Program-made: the position numbers and the translations under genes | Shown here: positions 1 to 5,055 of the stretch, one piece after another | Layout of the letters: each line of letters starts with the position of its first letter | Position numbering within the stretch: position 1 is the first letter of the stretch | Notes under the pieces: generated by a model | What the model saw: the letters and a program-made list of their open reading frames with translations, nothing else | What the model was told of the DNA's origin: nothing | The model's database searches: none | NCBI GenBank assembly: GCA_030829675.1 | Contig: JAURAE010000091.1 | Location: 1-5,055, forward strand | Origin: Schleiferiaceae bacterium | GTDB taxonomy: Bacteria > Bacteroidota > Bacteroidia > Flavobacteriales > Schleiferiaceae | Direction: 5' to 3' | Length of the DNA: 5,055 bases

Positions 1-1
1 A

Positions 2-124
2 CATTTTGTGGAGGCCTTTGAGCAAGGGGAATTGGTCCAGCCTCAATTCGTTGCGCAAAAGCTCTTGGAAGTATTTGTCTCCAAAACAGAAATCCCCGTT
101 ATTTTTAGCACTTCAAACGTATAA
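2..124 (+). CDS. Short-chain dehydrogenase/reductase-like protein, C-terminal fragment (sepiapterin reductase-like)
   Basis: This frame is open from the left edge to TAA at 122-124 and gives the last 40 residues of a protein whose start lies outside the window. The segment GELVQPQFVAQKLLEVF (residues 9-25 of the fragment) resembles the end of sepiapterin reductase-type short-chain dehydrogenases, which close with a 'G-x-LV-(D/x)P-x-x-(S/V)A-x-KLL' helix followed by a short strand with a Ser/Gly-rich turn. Members of that family reduce carbonyl groups using NAD(P)H in the cytosol. The catalytic Ser-Tyr-Lys residues and the Rossmann nucleotide-binding loop would be upstream and cannot be checked. 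The next gene begins two bases after the stop, so the two are probably co-transcribed. The assignment rests on a short tail only; another Rossmann-fold enzyme is possible. That it is a real coding end is fairly likely; the family is a moderate guess. Confidence 0.5.
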   Translation, partial: HFVEAFEQGELVQPQFVAQKLLEVFVSKTEIPVIFSTSNV

Positions 125-126
125 TC

Positions 127-615
127 ATGAAAGTAAGATCCCTAATCGCAATACTGAGCACCGCATTGATGGCGGCCTGTACAACAGAGCCCACACCAAC
201 AGAGGTGTTCGTGCGTCAAGACGTGTTGGGCGAATGGACGGTCAATCAAGTGGCCTACAGCGGCGAAATGCCGAATCCCCTCAACCCAAGTGCGCTGATG
301 CAATTCAGTGGTTTAGGCACACAGTTGTACGGGAAGGTGAACCTATATGAGATGCCGGATACCGGGAATTTACATGTGGAGTTTGTGGCAAACTTAAATA
401 CCATCCAGGTGCCTGTGAGTTTGATCAGCAGCGGTACTTGGACCCTAACAAATGCAGATAGCGTGTTGGTCATGGACAACGATAGCGTGAGCTTTTCTTT
501 TGTGATGGTGAGCGGGCTGTCGACCCAACAAGTGTGGAGAACGTCTTTCATGCAAATCCCAGCGGACAGCAGCTACTGGGCGGATATTGATTTAGAGCTT
601 ACCCTGATTAAATAA
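127..615 (+). CDS. Small putative lipoprotein of unknown function
   Basis: I do not recognise this 162-residue protein. Its N-terminus is a lipoprotein signal: K2 and R4, a hydrophobic stretch L6-A17, then C18 in the context LMAAC. Cleavage before C18, lipidation and membrane anchoring are therefore expected. The -3 residue is M or L depending on alignment, so the lipobox is slightly off consensus. After C18 comes a short Thr/Pro/Glu linker (TTEPTPTE), then a domain rich in alternating hydrophobic residues typical of beta strands. The phrases VLGEWTV (33-39) and SSGTWTLTNADSVLVMDND (101-119) recall the 'G-x-W' strands of lipocalin-like small lipoproteins common in Bacteroidota, but this is a style resemblance only. 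The mature part has no further cysteine. ATG 127 is chosen because it is the only start giving a complete signal peptide. The gene ends with tandem TAA stops (613-618), three bases before trpS. Coding is well supported; function is unknown. Confidence 0.85.
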   Translation: MKVRSLIAILSTALMAACTTEPTPTEVFVRQDVLGEWTVNQVAYSGEMPNPLNPSALMQFSGLGTQLYGKVNLYEMPDTGNLHVEFVANLNTIQVPVSLISSGTWTLTNADSVLVMDNDSVSFSFVMVSGLSTQQVWRTSFMQIPADSSYWADIDLELTLIK

Positions 616-620
616 TAACA

Positions 621-1589
621 ATGGCGAGAGTACTTACAGGCATTCAAAGCTCGGGCAGACAGCACCTAGGAAACATCTTAGGCGCCATTCGTCCGGCAAT
701 TGAAATGAGCAAGGATCCGAAAAACGAGGCGTATTTGTTTATTGCGGACCTGCACAGCTTAACCACAGTGAAAGACGCGGCAGTGCGTCGTGAGAACCTG
801 TTGGCGACAGCGGCGGCCTGGCTGGCGTGCGGACTAGATCCAGAGAAAGTGGTCTTCTACGCCCAGAGTGACTTGCCGGAATGTACAGAGCTTACGTGGT
901 ACCTGAACTGCTTTACGCCATACCCGATGTTGGCGAACGCACACAGTTTTAAGGACAAGAGCGATAACCTCAGCGACGTGAACGCCGGGCTGTTCGATTA
1001 CCCCGTATTGATGGCGTCGGACATCTTGTTGTACGATGCGCACATCGTGCCGGTGGGCAAGGATCAGAAGCAGCATTTGGAAATTACCAGAGACTTGGCC
1101 TCTAGCTTTAACCATAAATACGGAGAGACTTTTGTGTTGCCAGAATCTAAGATCTCTGAATCTGTGATGACCATTCCAGGGACGGACGGTCGTAAGATGA
1201 GTAAGAGCTACGGCAATGTTATCGATGTGTTCTTGCCGAAGAAACAGTTGAAGAAACAGATTATGGGCATACAGACAGATTCCACCCCATTGGAGGATCC
1301 TAAGGACCCAGAAACCTGTAATGTATTTGCCCTTTACAAGCTGTTGGCGACGCCAGCGCAAGTAGAAGAATTAGCGGCCAATTACCGCGGCGGAAACTTC
1401 GGCTACGGCCACGCGAAGACTGCCTTGTTGGAACTCATCCTTGAAGAGTTTGCCGAGGCGCGCGAGCAATTTGATCACTATATGGCACACCCGGAAGAGG
1501 TAGCAGCAGCCCTTAAGGTCGGTGCCGAGAAGGCACGTCCTGTGGCACAAGCTACGCTGTCACGCGTTCGCGAAAAACTAGGGTTTTAA
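621..1589 (+). CDS. trpS: Tryptophanyl-tRNA synthetase (TrpRS, class Ic)
   Basis: This cytosolic enzyme charges tRNA-Trp with tryptophan using ATP. The 322-residue length is normal for bacterial TrpRS. The class I signatures are present in order: GIQSSGRQHLGN (7-18), where HLGN is the HIGH-equivalent ATP-binding motif; MASDILLYDAHIVPVGKDQ (131-149); and KMSKS (192-196), preceded by GTDGR. By comparison with the Bacillus stearothermophilus enzyme, M131, D134, V143 and V145 match the tryptophan pocket (Met129, Asp132, Val141, Val143), with D134 expected to contact the indole nitrogen. VGKDQKQHLE (145-154) is the conserved adenylate/tRNA-proximal segment. ATG 621 puts the HIGH-like motif at the usual distance from the N-terminus and follows an A-rich leader (aataataaca) without a Shine-Dalgarno sequence, as is common in Bacteroidota. 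It starts five bases after the lipoprotein's first stop and is followed three bases later by the acyltransferase. There is no sign of truncation or of a leader-peptide attenuator. Confidence 0.98.
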   Translation: MARVLTGIQSSGRQHLGNILGAIRPAIEMSKDPKNEAYLFIADLHSLTTVKDAAVRRENLLATAAAWLACGLDPEKVVFYAQSDLPECTELTWYLNCFTPYPMLANAHSFKDKSDNLSDVNAGLFDYPVLMASDILLYDAHIVPVGKDQKQHLEITRDLASSFNHKYGETFVLPESKISESVMTIPGTDGRKMSKSYGNVIDVFLPKKQLKKQIMGIQTDSTPLEDPKDPETCNVFALYKLLATPAQVEELAANYRGGNFGYGHAKTALLELILEEFAEAREQFDHYMAHPEEVAAALKVGAEKARPVAQATLSRVREKLGF

Positions 1590-1592
1590 GCT

Positions 1593-2342
1593 GTGAAAAT
1601 ATTCAGCTACATCCATCACATCTGGTATTATATAGTGGCCTTTACCACTATTGTCGTCTTGTTGCCAGCCTTGTTGTGGACTGCCCGTCCCGGCGGGAAC
1701 TACAACCACTTTTTCAAGGTGGCAAAGGTGTGGTCTTGGATGTACTTAGTGCTTATGGGCGTATGGCCCAGGCCGGGCAAATACCAAATGAAGCACCAAG
1801 GACCGGTGGTACTTTCTGCCAATCACGGTTCGGACCTAGATATTCCGATGACCTTCTTGGCCTCACCTACTCCTGTTGTTTTTATGGGAAAGGCAGAACT
1901 CTTGAAGCTTCCACTGTTTGGGTACTTTTTCAAGCAGACCTCCATTGCCGTGGACCGCAGCTCTTTTAGCGGCCGCAAGCAAGCCATGCGCGATGCGGAC
2001 CAAAAGATTAAGGACGGCTACAGCGTGTGTATTTATCCCGAGGGAGGCATTCCTCCGCAGGACCAATTATTACGCGGGTTCAAAGCCGGAGCCTTCAAGC
2101 TCGCCGCGGAAAACAACGTGCCCGTGGTGCTGATGAGCATCTACCAGAATAAGTTCAGATTAGGCGATTGGGGACAGCCCTCGAGCATAGGCCCAGTGGA
2201 CACTAAGGTCTTGGGCGAGTTTTGGGCGGACGAGAAGGCCGAGAATCCTATTGAAGAATTTAGCGATCGTTGCTATGTGGCGCTAGCGACAGACCTAAAA
2301 AATCATGGCCACACCGGCAAACTTGCCTTACCTTTGTCATAG
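1593..2342 (+). CDS. PlsC-family 1-acyl-sn-glycerol-3-phosphate acyltransferase (lysophospholipid acyltransferase)
   Basis: This 249-residue protein probably transfers an acyl chain to lysophosphatidic acid to make phosphatidic acid at the inner membrane. The acyltransferase blocks are in order: NHGSDLD (77-83), containing the catalytic H-x4-D pair H78/D83; FKQTSIAVDRSS (113-124), the block with R122 expected to bind the substrate phosphate; and IYPEGG (147-152), the FPEG block. The usual Thr or Ser after FPEG is Gly here (G152), followed by IPP. Another conserved stretch is GFKAGAFKLA (162-171), then NVPVV (175-179). Residues 11-30 form a hydrophobic membrane segment. The start is GTG 1593, three bases after the trpS stop. 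The first in-frame ATG encodes Met50, so starting there would remove the membrane segment, which favours the GTG. The stop is TAG. Close spacing suggests translation coupled to trpS. The family is firm; the exact lysolipid substrate cannot be told from sequence. Confidence 0.93.
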   Translation: MKIFSYIHHIWYYIVAFTTIVVLLPALLWTARPGGNYNHFFKVAKVWSWMYLVLMGVWPRPGKYQMKHQGPVVLSANHGSDLDIPMTFLASPTPVVFMGKAELLKLPLFGYFFKQTSIAVDRSSFSGRKQAMRDADQKIKDGYSVCIYPEGGIPPQDQLLRGFKAGAFKLAAENNVPVVLMSIYQNKFRLGDWGQPSSIGPVDTKVLGEFWADEKAENPIEEFSDRCYVALATDLKNHGHTGKLALPLS

Positions 2343-2354
2343 ATCATTGGACCC

Positions 2355-2648
2355 ATGGAAATCACCAGAGAACAAATCAAACACTTGGCACACTTGAGCC
2401 GCTTGGAGTTGTCGGAAGCAGAGCTAGATGCGATGCAGGGCGATATGACTAAGATTTTGGGCTTTGTCGCTAAGATTGAATCCTTGGATCTTGATGGCGT
2501 AGAACCGTTGACGCAGATGAGTAAGTCTGTTGATGTGATGCGCGAGGACGAGGTGGCCAACATGATCAGTAAGGAGGATGCGCTCAAGAACGCGCCGGAT
2601 GCGAATTCGGATTATTTCCGCGTACCTAAGTTTGGGAAAAAGGTCTAA
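2355..2648 (+). CDS. gatC: Aspartyl/glutamyl-tRNA amidotransferase subunit C
   Basis: GatC is the small subunit of the GatCAB complex, which amidates misacylated Glu-tRNA-Gln and/or Asp-tRNA-Asn in organisms lacking the direct synthetase. It wraps around GatA and stabilises it. The 97-residue length is typical. The N-terminal helix motif ITREQIKHLAHLSRLELSE (3-21) and the central DMTKILGFVAKIESLDLDGVEP region (about 30-51) with the 'L-D-x-x-x-V-x-P' turn are family hallmarks. So are the C-terminal REDEV (63-67), the alanine/asparagine-rich stretch DALKNAPD and the ending YFRVPKF. ATG 2355 lies 12 bases after the acyltransferase stop, has no clear Shine-Dalgarno sequence, and gives the standard N-terminus. 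GatA and GatB are not in the window, so the complex is encoded in dispersed loci or outside this segment. Identification is secure from the full-length pattern. Confidence 0.96.
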   Translation: MEITREQIKHLAHLSRLELSEAELDAMQGDMTKILGFVAKIESLDLDGVEPLTQMSKSVDVMREDEVANMISKEDALKNAPDANSDYFRVPKFGKKV

Positions 2649-2661
2649 ACCTTTACCTTTT
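2631..2661 (+). promoter_or_regulatory. Candidate Bacteroidota-type promoter for the reductase-helicase pair
   Basis: TTTG at 2631-2634, a 19-base spacer, and TACCTTTT at 2654-2661 match the Bacteroidota housekeeping promoter pattern (TTG or TTTG at about -33, TAnnTTTG at about -7) except for the last base. The upstream element lies inside the final codons of gatC and the downstream element in the 44-base gap. Transcription would begin around 2666-2669, leaving a leader of about 25 bases before ATG 2693. This is the only place I found with both elements correctly spaced just upstream of a gene. The motif is short and could occur by chance. Confidence 0.35.
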
Positions 2662-2664
2662 CTA

Positions 2665-2684
2665 GGCGTTACTCCAAAAACGCC
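2665..2684 (+). terminator. Possible weak hairpin/terminator between gatC and the reductase gene
   Basis: GGCGTT (2665-2670) and AACGCC (2679-2684) are perfect reverse complements around an 8-base loop (actccaaa), followed by attttacc. A six-pair stem with only four T residues after it makes a poor intrinsic terminator. It could partly end the upstream transcript, or form a 5' leader stem next to the start codon at 2693. It overlaps the predicted transcription start of the candidate promoter at 2631-2661. The inverted repeat is plain in the sequence; its function is uncertain. Confidence 0.3.
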
Positions 2685-2692
2685 ATTTTACC

Positions 2693-3229
2693 ATGACTAT
2701 TACCATCATTCAAGGCGGACCTAGAGCACAGTCTCAAACGGCCACAGTTGCCACCTTTTTAGCCGCCCAGCTCAACGCCAACCCGGACGTGAGCAAAGTA
2801 CAATTTCTAGATATTAGAGAATACAACTTTCCAGTTTTTGGTGCTGGAGCGCCAGATCAAGACCGCCTTGAAGAGTTCCGAAACGCCCTGCAATATACAG
2901 ACGGTATCCTCATCGTAGCCCCAGAATATAACGGGCGCATGCCGGGAGCTTTGAAGAATACCTTGGACTACTTCCGTCCGGAATATGCGAAGAAGCCCAT
3001 GGGCGTGGTGACAGTTTCTTCTGGTCCCTTCGGCGGCATCAACGCCATGCACGATTTGCACGCGTGGATGATGTACGTCGGTTCTGTGCCGCTCTCTTCA
3101 AAGCTGCTCGTGAGTAACGTCGGCAACTTGTTCAATGAAGCGGGCGAGCCACAAGAATTCCATTTCAATAAAAACTACCCGGAATACCTCAGCGACTTCA
3201 TGTGGCTGGTTCGGAAAATACGTTCCTAA
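2693..3229 (+). CDS. NADPH-dependent FMN reductase family protein (flavodoxin-like NAD(P)H oxidoreductase)
   Basis: This 178-residue protein has the flavodoxin-like fold of the NADPH-dependent FMN reductase family, whose soluble members bind FMN and pass electrons from NAD(P)H to flavins, quinones, azo dyes or chromate. The N-terminal strand and loop IIQGGPRAQSQTAT (5-18) fit the FMN-phosphate loop (GSxRxxSxT pattern, with GGPR in place of GSxR). PEYNGRMPGALKNTLDY (77-93) is the family signature contacting the flavin ring, and SSGPFGG (109-115) is the second flavin-binding loop. The length is normal and the protein appears complete. ATG 2693 starts directly at the first beta strand. It follows a 44-base gap, the largest in the window, containing a candidate promoter and hairpin. 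The helicase gene starts four bases after its stop in the same frame. The physiological acceptor cannot be predicted. A link to the helicase is suggested by position only; no functional connection is established. Confidence 0.92.
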   Translation: MTITIIQGGPRAQSQTATVATFLAAQLNANPDVSKVQFLDIREYNFPVFGAGAPDQDRLEEFRNALQYTDGILIVAPEYNGRMPGALKNTLDYFRPEYAKKPMGVVTVSSGPFGGINAMHDLHAWMMYVGSVPLSSKLLVSNVGNLFNEAGEPQEFHFNKNYPEYLSDFMWLVRKIRS

Positions 3230-3232
3230 GAG

Positions 3233-5055
3233 GTGGCGGCCCAGCCACAAGCCCTGCAACATTGTAGGTCTTGGTTTTCAGATCAAGGCTGGTCGCCCTT
3301 TACCTTTCAAATCCAGGCTTGGAGCGCGCTATTGAGCGGCGAAAGCGGCATGGTCAACGCACCTACGGGAAGCGGGAAGACCTATTCGCTATTGTTGCCT
3401 GCCATCGCGCGCGGGCTGCAGGAGCCCGCCAAGGGCTGTCAGATCATTTGGATCACCCCCATCCGGGCGTTGGCGAAAGAAATTGCGCAGAGTGCGGAGC
3501 GGGCGGTGCAAGGCATGGGCAGTGATTGGCGGGTGGAAATCCGCACTGGAGATACGTCTCAGAAGATAAAGCAGCGCCAGAAAAAGGAACTGCCGGAGAT
3601 CCTCATTACCACCCCCGAGAGCATTCATGTGATGTTTACTCAGAAGGGTCACGAAAAGTTGTTTAAGCACCTTCAGGCGGTCGTTCTGGACGAATGGCAC
3701 GAGCTGATGGGCAGCAAAAGAGCGGTGCAATGTGAGCTTTTAGTGGCCCGATTCCGCGTGCTCAACCCCGCCATGCAAACTTGGGGCATAAGCGCCACTA
3801 TTGGTAACATGGAAGAGAGCATGGAGGTGCTGCTCGGCCCAAATCCTCCGAAGCCGGGACAATGGGTTGTGGCGGACATTGAAAAGGATTTAGTGGTCGA
3901 GGCCGTGCTGCCGGAAGAGGTGGAGACCCTGCCGTGGGCCGGGCATTTGGGCATTCGTTTATTGGACCAAGTCGTTCCGCTCATCTATGAAAATCAAAGT
4001 ACCCTGATCTTTACCAATACTCGGGCACAGGCGGAGATATGGTTCCAGAAGTTGCTGGAGGCAGACCCGTCGCTGGCGGGGGTGTTGGCGATGCACCACA
4101 GCGCGATTTCGCGGGAGATGCGCACTTGGGTGGAAGAAGCCTTGTACGATGGCCGATTAAAGGCGGTGGTGTGCACCTCGTCCTTGGACCTGGGCGTAGA
4201 CTTTCGACCGGTGGACTGCGTGGTGCAGATCGGGTCGCCGAAGGGGGTGAGCAGGTTTGTGCAGCGCGCGGGCCGAAGCGGCCACCGACCGGGCGCGACT
4301 TCGAAGATATTTTTTGTGCCGACCCACAGTTTGGAATTGATTGAATGTGCTGCACTGCGCAAGGCTATAGATACGAAGACCAATGAGGATCGCATGCCGT
4401 ATTTGCGCAGCATGGATGTGTTGATACAGTATTTGGTCACCCGTGCCGTGGGCGGTGGGTTTGTGGCCGATGAGTTGTGGCAGGAGGTGCGCGAGACGGT
4501 GAGCTACATGTCGCTGAGTTATGAAGAATGGTTGTGGTGTTTGGATTTCGTGGTGCGCGGCGGCGATACCTTGAGTGGATACGACGACTACCATAAAGTC
4601 GTGGTGGAAGAAGGCGTGCACAAGGTAATTTCAAAAAAGGTCGCGATGCGCCACAAGTTCGGCATAGGCACGATCGTCAGTGCAGCGCTGGTTAAGGTGA
4701 AATTGCAGCGCGGTAAGGTATTGGGCCAAGTGGAGGAATATTTCGTCTCTCGTTTGAGCATAGGGGACCGATTTTGGTTTGCAGGACAATGCCTCGAGCT
4801 CGTACGGTTCCAGGGCATTGAAGCCACCGTTCGCCCGGCGAAAAACGCGAAGGGGGCGGTGCCCAGTTATATGGGCGGGAGGATGCCGCTCAGTGCAGAA
4901 TTGGGCCGATACCTCAGAGAAAAAATCGAAGAGTCTGCCACCAAGCATTCGTTCGAAGACCCGGAGCTAGCGCTTATTCAGCCTATCATTCGCCTGCAAA
5001 AGGAACGCAGCATTGTGCCGAACCGTGACCAATTCCTCATGGAATACCTCGAGGA
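3233..5055 (+). CDS. Lhr-Core/ligase-associated type DEXH-box DNA helicase, N-terminal part (cut by window edge)
   Basis: The frame stays open for 607 codons to the right edge. It encodes a superfamily 2 helicase of the Lhr-Core group, often named 'ligase-associated DNA damage response DEXH box helicase'; characterised members are ATP-driven 3'-to-5' translocases on single-stranded DNA. Motifs in order: a Q-like entry FTFQIQAW (23-30), motif I APTGSGKT (43-50), Ia TPIRAL (75-80), Ib TTPES (126-130), II DEWH (153-156), III SAT (187-189), IV TLIFTNTRAQAE (257-268), V CTSSLDLGVDF (314-324) and VI QRAGRSGHRPG (344-354). All key residues are intact. Residues after about 370 should be the winged-helix and following modules; family members are usually somewhat over 800 residues, so about 200 are missing. 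The start must lie between TAA 3227 and the FQ motif; no ATG occurs there, and GTG 3233 (rather than CTG 3254) gives a normal N-terminus. Translation is probably coupled to the reductase gene. Confidence 0.93.
   Translation, partial: MAAQPQALQHCRSWFSDQGWSPFTFQIQAWSALLSGESGMVNAPTGSGKTYSLLLPAIARGLQEPAKGCQIIWITPIRALAKEIAQSAERAVQGMGSDWRVEIRTGDTSQKIKQRQKKELPEILITTPESIHVMFTQKGHEKLFKHLQAVVLDEWHELMGSKRAVQCELLVARFRVLNPAMQTWGISATIGNMEESMEVLLGPNPPKPGQWVVADIEKDLVVEAVLPEEVETLPWAGHLGIRLLDQVVPLIYENQSTLIFTNTRAQAEIWFQKLLEADPSLAGVLAMHHSAISREMRTWVEEALYDGRLKAVVCTSSLDLGVDFRPVDCVVQIGSPKGVSRFVQRAGRSGHRPGATSKIFFVPTHSLELIECAALRKAIDTKTNEDRMPYLRSMDVLIQYLVTRAVGGGFVADELWQEVRETVSYMSLSYEEWLWCLDFVVRGGDTLSGYDDYHKVVVEEGVHKVISKKVAMRHKFGIGTIVSAALVKVKLQRGKVLGQVEEYFVSRLSIGDRFWFAGQCLELVRFQGIEATVRPAKNAKGAVPSYMGGRMPLSAELGRYLREKIEESATKHSFEDPELALIQPIIRLQKERSIVPNRDQFLMEYLE

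Noticed and set aside
110..117. TATTTTTA resembling a -7 element upstream of the lipoprotein
   Set aside because: It differs from the consensus at the last position, and the nearest TTTG (74-77) is 32 bases away, too far for a promoter.
6..350. A 114-codon plus-strand frame crossing the dehydrogenase tail and the lipoprotein start
   Set aside because: It would overlap two better-supported frames, and the lipoprotein has a proper signal peptide and lipobox. The translation has low-complexity Arg/Ser/Gly character.
834..1361. A 175-codon open frame on the minus strand inside trpS
   Set aside because: It lies wholly opposite an intact, well-conserved trpS and its translation shows no recognisable domain pattern. 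It is an antisense shadow.
2329..2336. TACCTTTG, a perfect match to the Bacteroidota -7 element, just upstream of gatC
   Set aside because: No TTG or TTTG element occurs 17-23 bases upstream, the motif lies inside the acyltransferase coding end, and the leader would be only about 12 bases. Probably chance.
4011..4621. Overlapping open frames on both strands inside the helicase (for example 4039-4344 plus, 4157-4621 and 3994-4440 minus)
   Set aside because: They overlap conserved helicase motifs V and VI in the true frame. Their translations are rich in Arg, Pro, Gly or His, as expected from reading GC-rich coding DNA out of frame.
2693..5055. A single reductase-helicase fusion protein
   Set aside because: The two parts share a frame, but a TAA separates them, the reductase has its full normal length, and a plausible GTG start follows. 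Two coupled genes are simpler.

Overview
The window is a tightly packed, single-strand stretch of bacterial chromosome that looks like Bacteroidota, probably Flavobacteriales-like. The evidence is the style of the tryptophanyl-tRNA synthetase and GatC proteins, starts that mostly lack a clear Shine-Dalgarno sequence and sit in A-rich context, and one candidate Bacteroidota-type promoter (TTTG, 19-nt spacer, TACCTTTT). By eye, base composition is close to half G+C, higher in parts of the last gene. The taxonomic call is an inference from sequence style, with no database search behind it.

Layout, all on the + strand: (1) the last 40 codons of a short-chain dehydrogenase-like protein (2-124); (2) a small unrecognised lipoprotein (127-615); (3) tryptophanyl-tRNA synthetase trpS (621-1589); (4) a PlsC-family 1-acylglycerol-3-phosphate acyltransferase starting at GTG (1593-2342); (5) gatC, a subunit of the Asp/Glu-tRNA amidotransferase (2355-2648); (6) an NADPH-dependent FMN reductase-family flavoprotein (2693-3229); (7) a large DEXH-box helicase of the Lhr-Core, 'ligase-associated' type, starting at GTG 3233 and running off the right edge. 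No gene-free stretch exceeds 44 bases. The other gaps are 2, 5, 3, 12 and 3 bases.

The tight spacing suggests genes 1 to 5 are co-transcribed. The 44-base gap before gene 6 holds a candidate promoter and a small hairpin, so genes 6 and 7 may form a second transcription unit. Two genes (trpS, gatC) supply aminoacyl-tRNA synthesis and one makes phospholipid; this is ordinary housekeeping. The helicase belongs to a family known from DNA-repair gene clusters with an ATP-dependent ligase, an exonuclease and a metallophosphoesterase. Any such partners would lie beyond the right edge. I found no mobile element, CRISPR array, RNA gene or clearly novel system. The most interesting points are the helicase context, its start codon directly after an in-frame stop, and the unknown lipoprotein.
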